From: Synergistaceae bacterium
Lineage (GTDB): Bacteria; Synergistota; Synergistia; Synergistales; Synergistaceae
Assembly: GCA_012513245.1 (NCBI GenBank)
Contig: JAAZCN010000043.1
Span: forward strand, 1-24,818
Direction of reading: 5' to 3'
Length of the DNA: 24,818 nucleotides
In this document: positions 22,917 to 24,818 of the stretch, piece by piece
Numbering within the stretch: position 1 is the stretch's first letter
How the letters are laid out: every line of letters begins with the position of its first letter
Program-made: the position numbers and the translations under genes
Notes under the pieces: generated by a model
Database searches by the model: none
What the model was told of the DNA's origin: nothing
Seen by the model: only the letters and a program-made list of their open reading frames with translations

Positions 22917-23918
22917 CTACTGCTCCATCTCCACTACTGTGCCGATGTTAAGTTCTTCAGCCCGTTCCAGCGCGGTTTTTGCTGTAATAAGATCCTGTAA
23001 TGCCATCCCAGTGGCGTCAAACATCGTTATCTCATCCTTGGAAGTCCTCCCGGGTTTAGTTCCGTTAAGCACCTCTCCGATCTCAGTGATGGATCCCGGT
23101 CCTATCAGCCCCATTGATATTGCGTGCTGACATTCTCCCTTCTGTGCCACCTGAGATCTTGAGTCTCCGAAAACTTTTACGTTTGCTGTTATTTCGGGAT
23201 CTATCTCCTGTTTACCCGGCATGTCAGCACCTATTGTATTTATGTGGCAGCCCTTCTTGAGCCAACCACTTCTTATGAATCTTTTTTTTGAAGGCGTGCA
23301 GGTAACTACTATGTCCGCATTCTTGACATACTCCTCAAGAGATGTAAAAGGCCCGGCGGTTATTTGTATTCCGGGGTAACAGAGAGATATTTCTTCCGCC
23401 ATCTTCTTGGCACAAACATCCTGAGCATCAAAGACATAGATCTGTTTTAGCTTGGGCATAACCTTTGATAAACCCATTATCTGAGCCCTTCCCTGCGCAC
23501 CTGAACCAACTACAACAGCATTTTCAGATTCGGGTCTGGCAAGGGTCTCAGCACCTATTGCCCCGGCCGCGCCTGTCCTTAAAAAGGTTACAGGAGTCCC
23601 TTCAAGTATTCCGACCGGTTGCTGACGTTCAATATCCATGACAATTATTAGACCTGCAAGGGCAGGAACTCCCAGATTTACAGGATTGTCCCTGTTCCAG
23701 CCCAGAATTTTAAGTCCGTATATCCCTGCGCCATTCAGGTATGCGGATTTAATATCCATATCGGTCCTTCCGGGGTCAAACTCGTGTGTTATTATCGGGA
23801 AAAGCCCTGCCATGCCGGAAGAGAACAGCTTATAAGCCTCTTTTACTCCCGGGATGACGTCGTCCATGGTAACCAACGCTCTAAACTGAGCTGAATCCAA
23901 TATCCTGAGTCTGTACAT
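22917..23918 (-). CDS. Ornithine cyclodeaminase/mu-crystallin family reductase
   Basis: A 333-residue NAD(P)-dependent enzyme of the OCD/mu-crystallin family: ornithine cyclodeaminases, archaeal alanine dehydrogenases, ketimine and iminosuccinate reductases. Conserved Lys70 (YGLKILGW), Arg114 (TFLRTGAAGA), Rossmann loop VVGSGAQG (137-144) and Asp232 in GADMPGKQE are present. The GAD-PGKQE form is closer to alanine dehydrogenase or imine reductases than to true OCD, which has GGDCPGKTE. An AGGAG site overlaps the dehydratase stop 9 bases upstream of the ATG 23918, so the two genes are coupled. The substrate is likely an imino acid; the exact reaction is unknown. Confidence 0.9.
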   Translation of the reverse strand: MYRLRILDSAQFRALVTMDDVIPGVKEAYKLFSSGMAGLFPIITHEFDPGRTDMDIKSAYLNGAGIYGLKILGWNRDNPVNLGVPALAGLIIVMDIERQQPVGILEGTPVTFLRTGAAGAIGAETLARPESENAVVVGSGAQGRAQIMGLSKVMPKLKQIYVFDAQDVCAKKMAEEISLCYPGIQITAGPFTSLEEYVKNADIVVTCTPSKKRFIRSGWLKKGCHINTIGADMPGKQEIDPEITANVKVFGDSRSQVAQKGECQHAISMGLIGPGSITEIGEVLNGTKPGRTSKDEITMFDATGMALQDLITAKTALERAEELNIGTVVEMEQ

Positions 23919-23927
23919 TGGTCGCTC

Positions 23928-24818
23928 CTATCTTCCGCAACTTAGCGCGGAAAGGAATTTTTCTTCTCCTATATTGCCTCCCGAGACAACGATCCCGACT
24001 TTTTTATCTTTAAGGTCGACAGACCCTGCAAGGGCTGCAGCTGCTGCGATTGCACCTGCTCCCTCTACAAGCTGATGGTGTTTTTCAAACATGAAGCGGA
24101 TGCCTTTTGCAATATCCTCTTCAGTGACGGCTATAAGTCCCTCCAGTTCATTAATGACAAAATCGAAATGGTTCTGACATGCTCCGCCTCCAAGAGCATC
24201 TGCAAGGCTGACTTCCTCGTCAACAAGTTCGACCATGCCCTTTTTAAGAGCCTCGGGCCATGCAGGGTTGGCTTTTGCATGAACTCCCCAGACTTTTATC
24301 CCGGGGCGCAGTGCCTTTGCAGCGGTAGCTACCCCGCGGATCAGTCCGGCTCCGCTTATCTGGCAGAGGATAACATCAAGCTCCGGTTCATCCTGCATCA
24401 TTTCAAGGCCAACTGTCCCCTGTCCGGCTGCCACGTAGGGATCGTCAAAAGCTGAAATGAAGATCAGATTTTCTCTTTCAGCCATCTTCATACTCTCTAT
24501 CTCTGCCTCGTCATAATATGTTCCTATCACGCGGAGTTCGACAAACTCTCCGCCCTTTTCAAGTATGGATCCGCGTTTTACCTGTGGACACTGACCCGGC
24601 ACACAGATGACCGCCTTTGTTTTCAGGTCTCTGGCAGCCATAGCTATCCCCTGTGCGAGGTTCCCGCTTGAACAGGTTATAACTCCTTTTTGTCTCTCTT
24701 CTTCTGTCATTGCAAACATCCTGTTGAAGGCTCCCCTTGGTTTGAAAGAACCGGCGATCTGCTGGTTCTCCAGTTTGAGCCAGATCTTTCCGCCTGTTAT
24801 TTTGCTCAGTGCGGGAGA
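23928..24818 (-). CDS. Threonine dehydratase-family PLP enzyme (5' end outside window)
   Basis: A fold-type II PLP enzyme of the serine/threonine dehydratase family, cut by the window edge; 296 codons are visible, so about 25 N-terminal residues are missing. The PLP lysine motif GSFKPRGA lies at 24726-24752 in the visible part. SSGNLAQG replaces the usual S-GNHAQG. The phosphate-binding loop reads ISGAGLIRG rather than the common GGGGLI. The C-terminal SGGNIG is normal. These departures suggest that the substrate is not threonine itself, e.g. a hydroxy-amino acid such as 3-hydroxyaspartate. It is the upstream gene of a pair with the OCD-like reductase. Family sure, substrate unknown. Confidence 0.88.
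   Translation of the reverse strand, partial: SPALSKITGGKIWLKLENQQIAGSFKPRGAFNRMFAMTEEERQKGVITCSSGNLAQGIAMAARDLKTKAVICVPGQCPQVKRGSILEKGGEFVELRVIGTYYDEAEIESMKMAERENLIFISAFDDPYVAAGQGTVGLEMMQDEPELDVILCQISGAGLIRGVATAAKALRPGIKVWGVHAKANPAWPEALKKGMVELVDEEVSLADALGGGACQNHFDFVINELEGLIAVTEEDIAKGIRFMFEKHHQLVEGAGAIAAAAALAGSVDLKDKKVGIVVSGGNIGEEKFLSALSCGR

Overview
The window reads like the core-plus-accessory chromosome of a peptide- and amino-acid-fermenting anaerobe. Likely members include an alanine dehydrogenase, a leucyl aminopeptidase, an iron-sulfur L-cysteine desulfidase, a polar amino-acid ABC importer, a sodium-coupled amino-acid transporter and a threonine-dehydratase/ornithine-cyclodeaminase pair. 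The gene mix and protein style suggest Synergistota (Synergistaceae); a Firmicute is the main alternative. No rRNA or other phylogenetic marker is present, so this is an inference. Start codons include GTG (hisS, ABC ATPase) and TTG (pepA, SNF transporter), each with a good Shine-Dalgarno (SD) sequence.

Layout: (1) 1-7030, mostly minus strand: alanine dehydrogenase, a class II aldolase-family protein, a UPF0173 metallo-beta-lactamase-fold hydrolase, then hisS and aspS in tandem (hisS first), with hairpin terminators between units. (2) 7031-10553, plus strand: a secreted L,D-transpeptidase and a small coiled-coil protein. After a 343-base gap comes an ABC importer made of an ATPase and a substrate-binding-protein/permease fusion. 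(3) 10554-11068: a 515-base GC-rich non-coding zone between the convergent 3' ends of the ABC operon and recD2. It holds two opposed trains of short hairpins with conserved purine-rich linkers, direct repeats and duplicated SD-ATG units. This is the least ordinary part of the window. (4) 11069-17772, minus strand: a tightly packed operon pepA - YtcJ-type amidohydrolase - cyuA - recD2. (5) 17923-20305, plus strand: an FAD-dependent oxidoreductase with a ferredoxin-like cysteine cluster, then a six-TM potassium-channel-like protein whose N-terminus appears to be interrupted by a frame change at a run of seven A. (6) 20402-24818, minus strand: an SNF-family transporter, an EamA exporter, an ornithine-cyclodeaminase/mu-crystallin reductase and a threonine-dehydratase-family enzyme cut by the window edge.

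Together the genes describe peptide hydrolysis (pepA), amino-acid import (ABC, SNF), and deamination or desulfuration to keto acids (ald, cyuA, dehydratase). The dehydratase/reductase pair resembles EutB/EutC and BhcB/BhcD, in which the dehydratase product is an imino acid that the partner can reduce. Housekeeping genes (hisS, aspS, recD2, L,D-transpeptidase) are interspersed. No CRISPR array, intact insertion sequence, prophage, tRNA or rRNA was seen.
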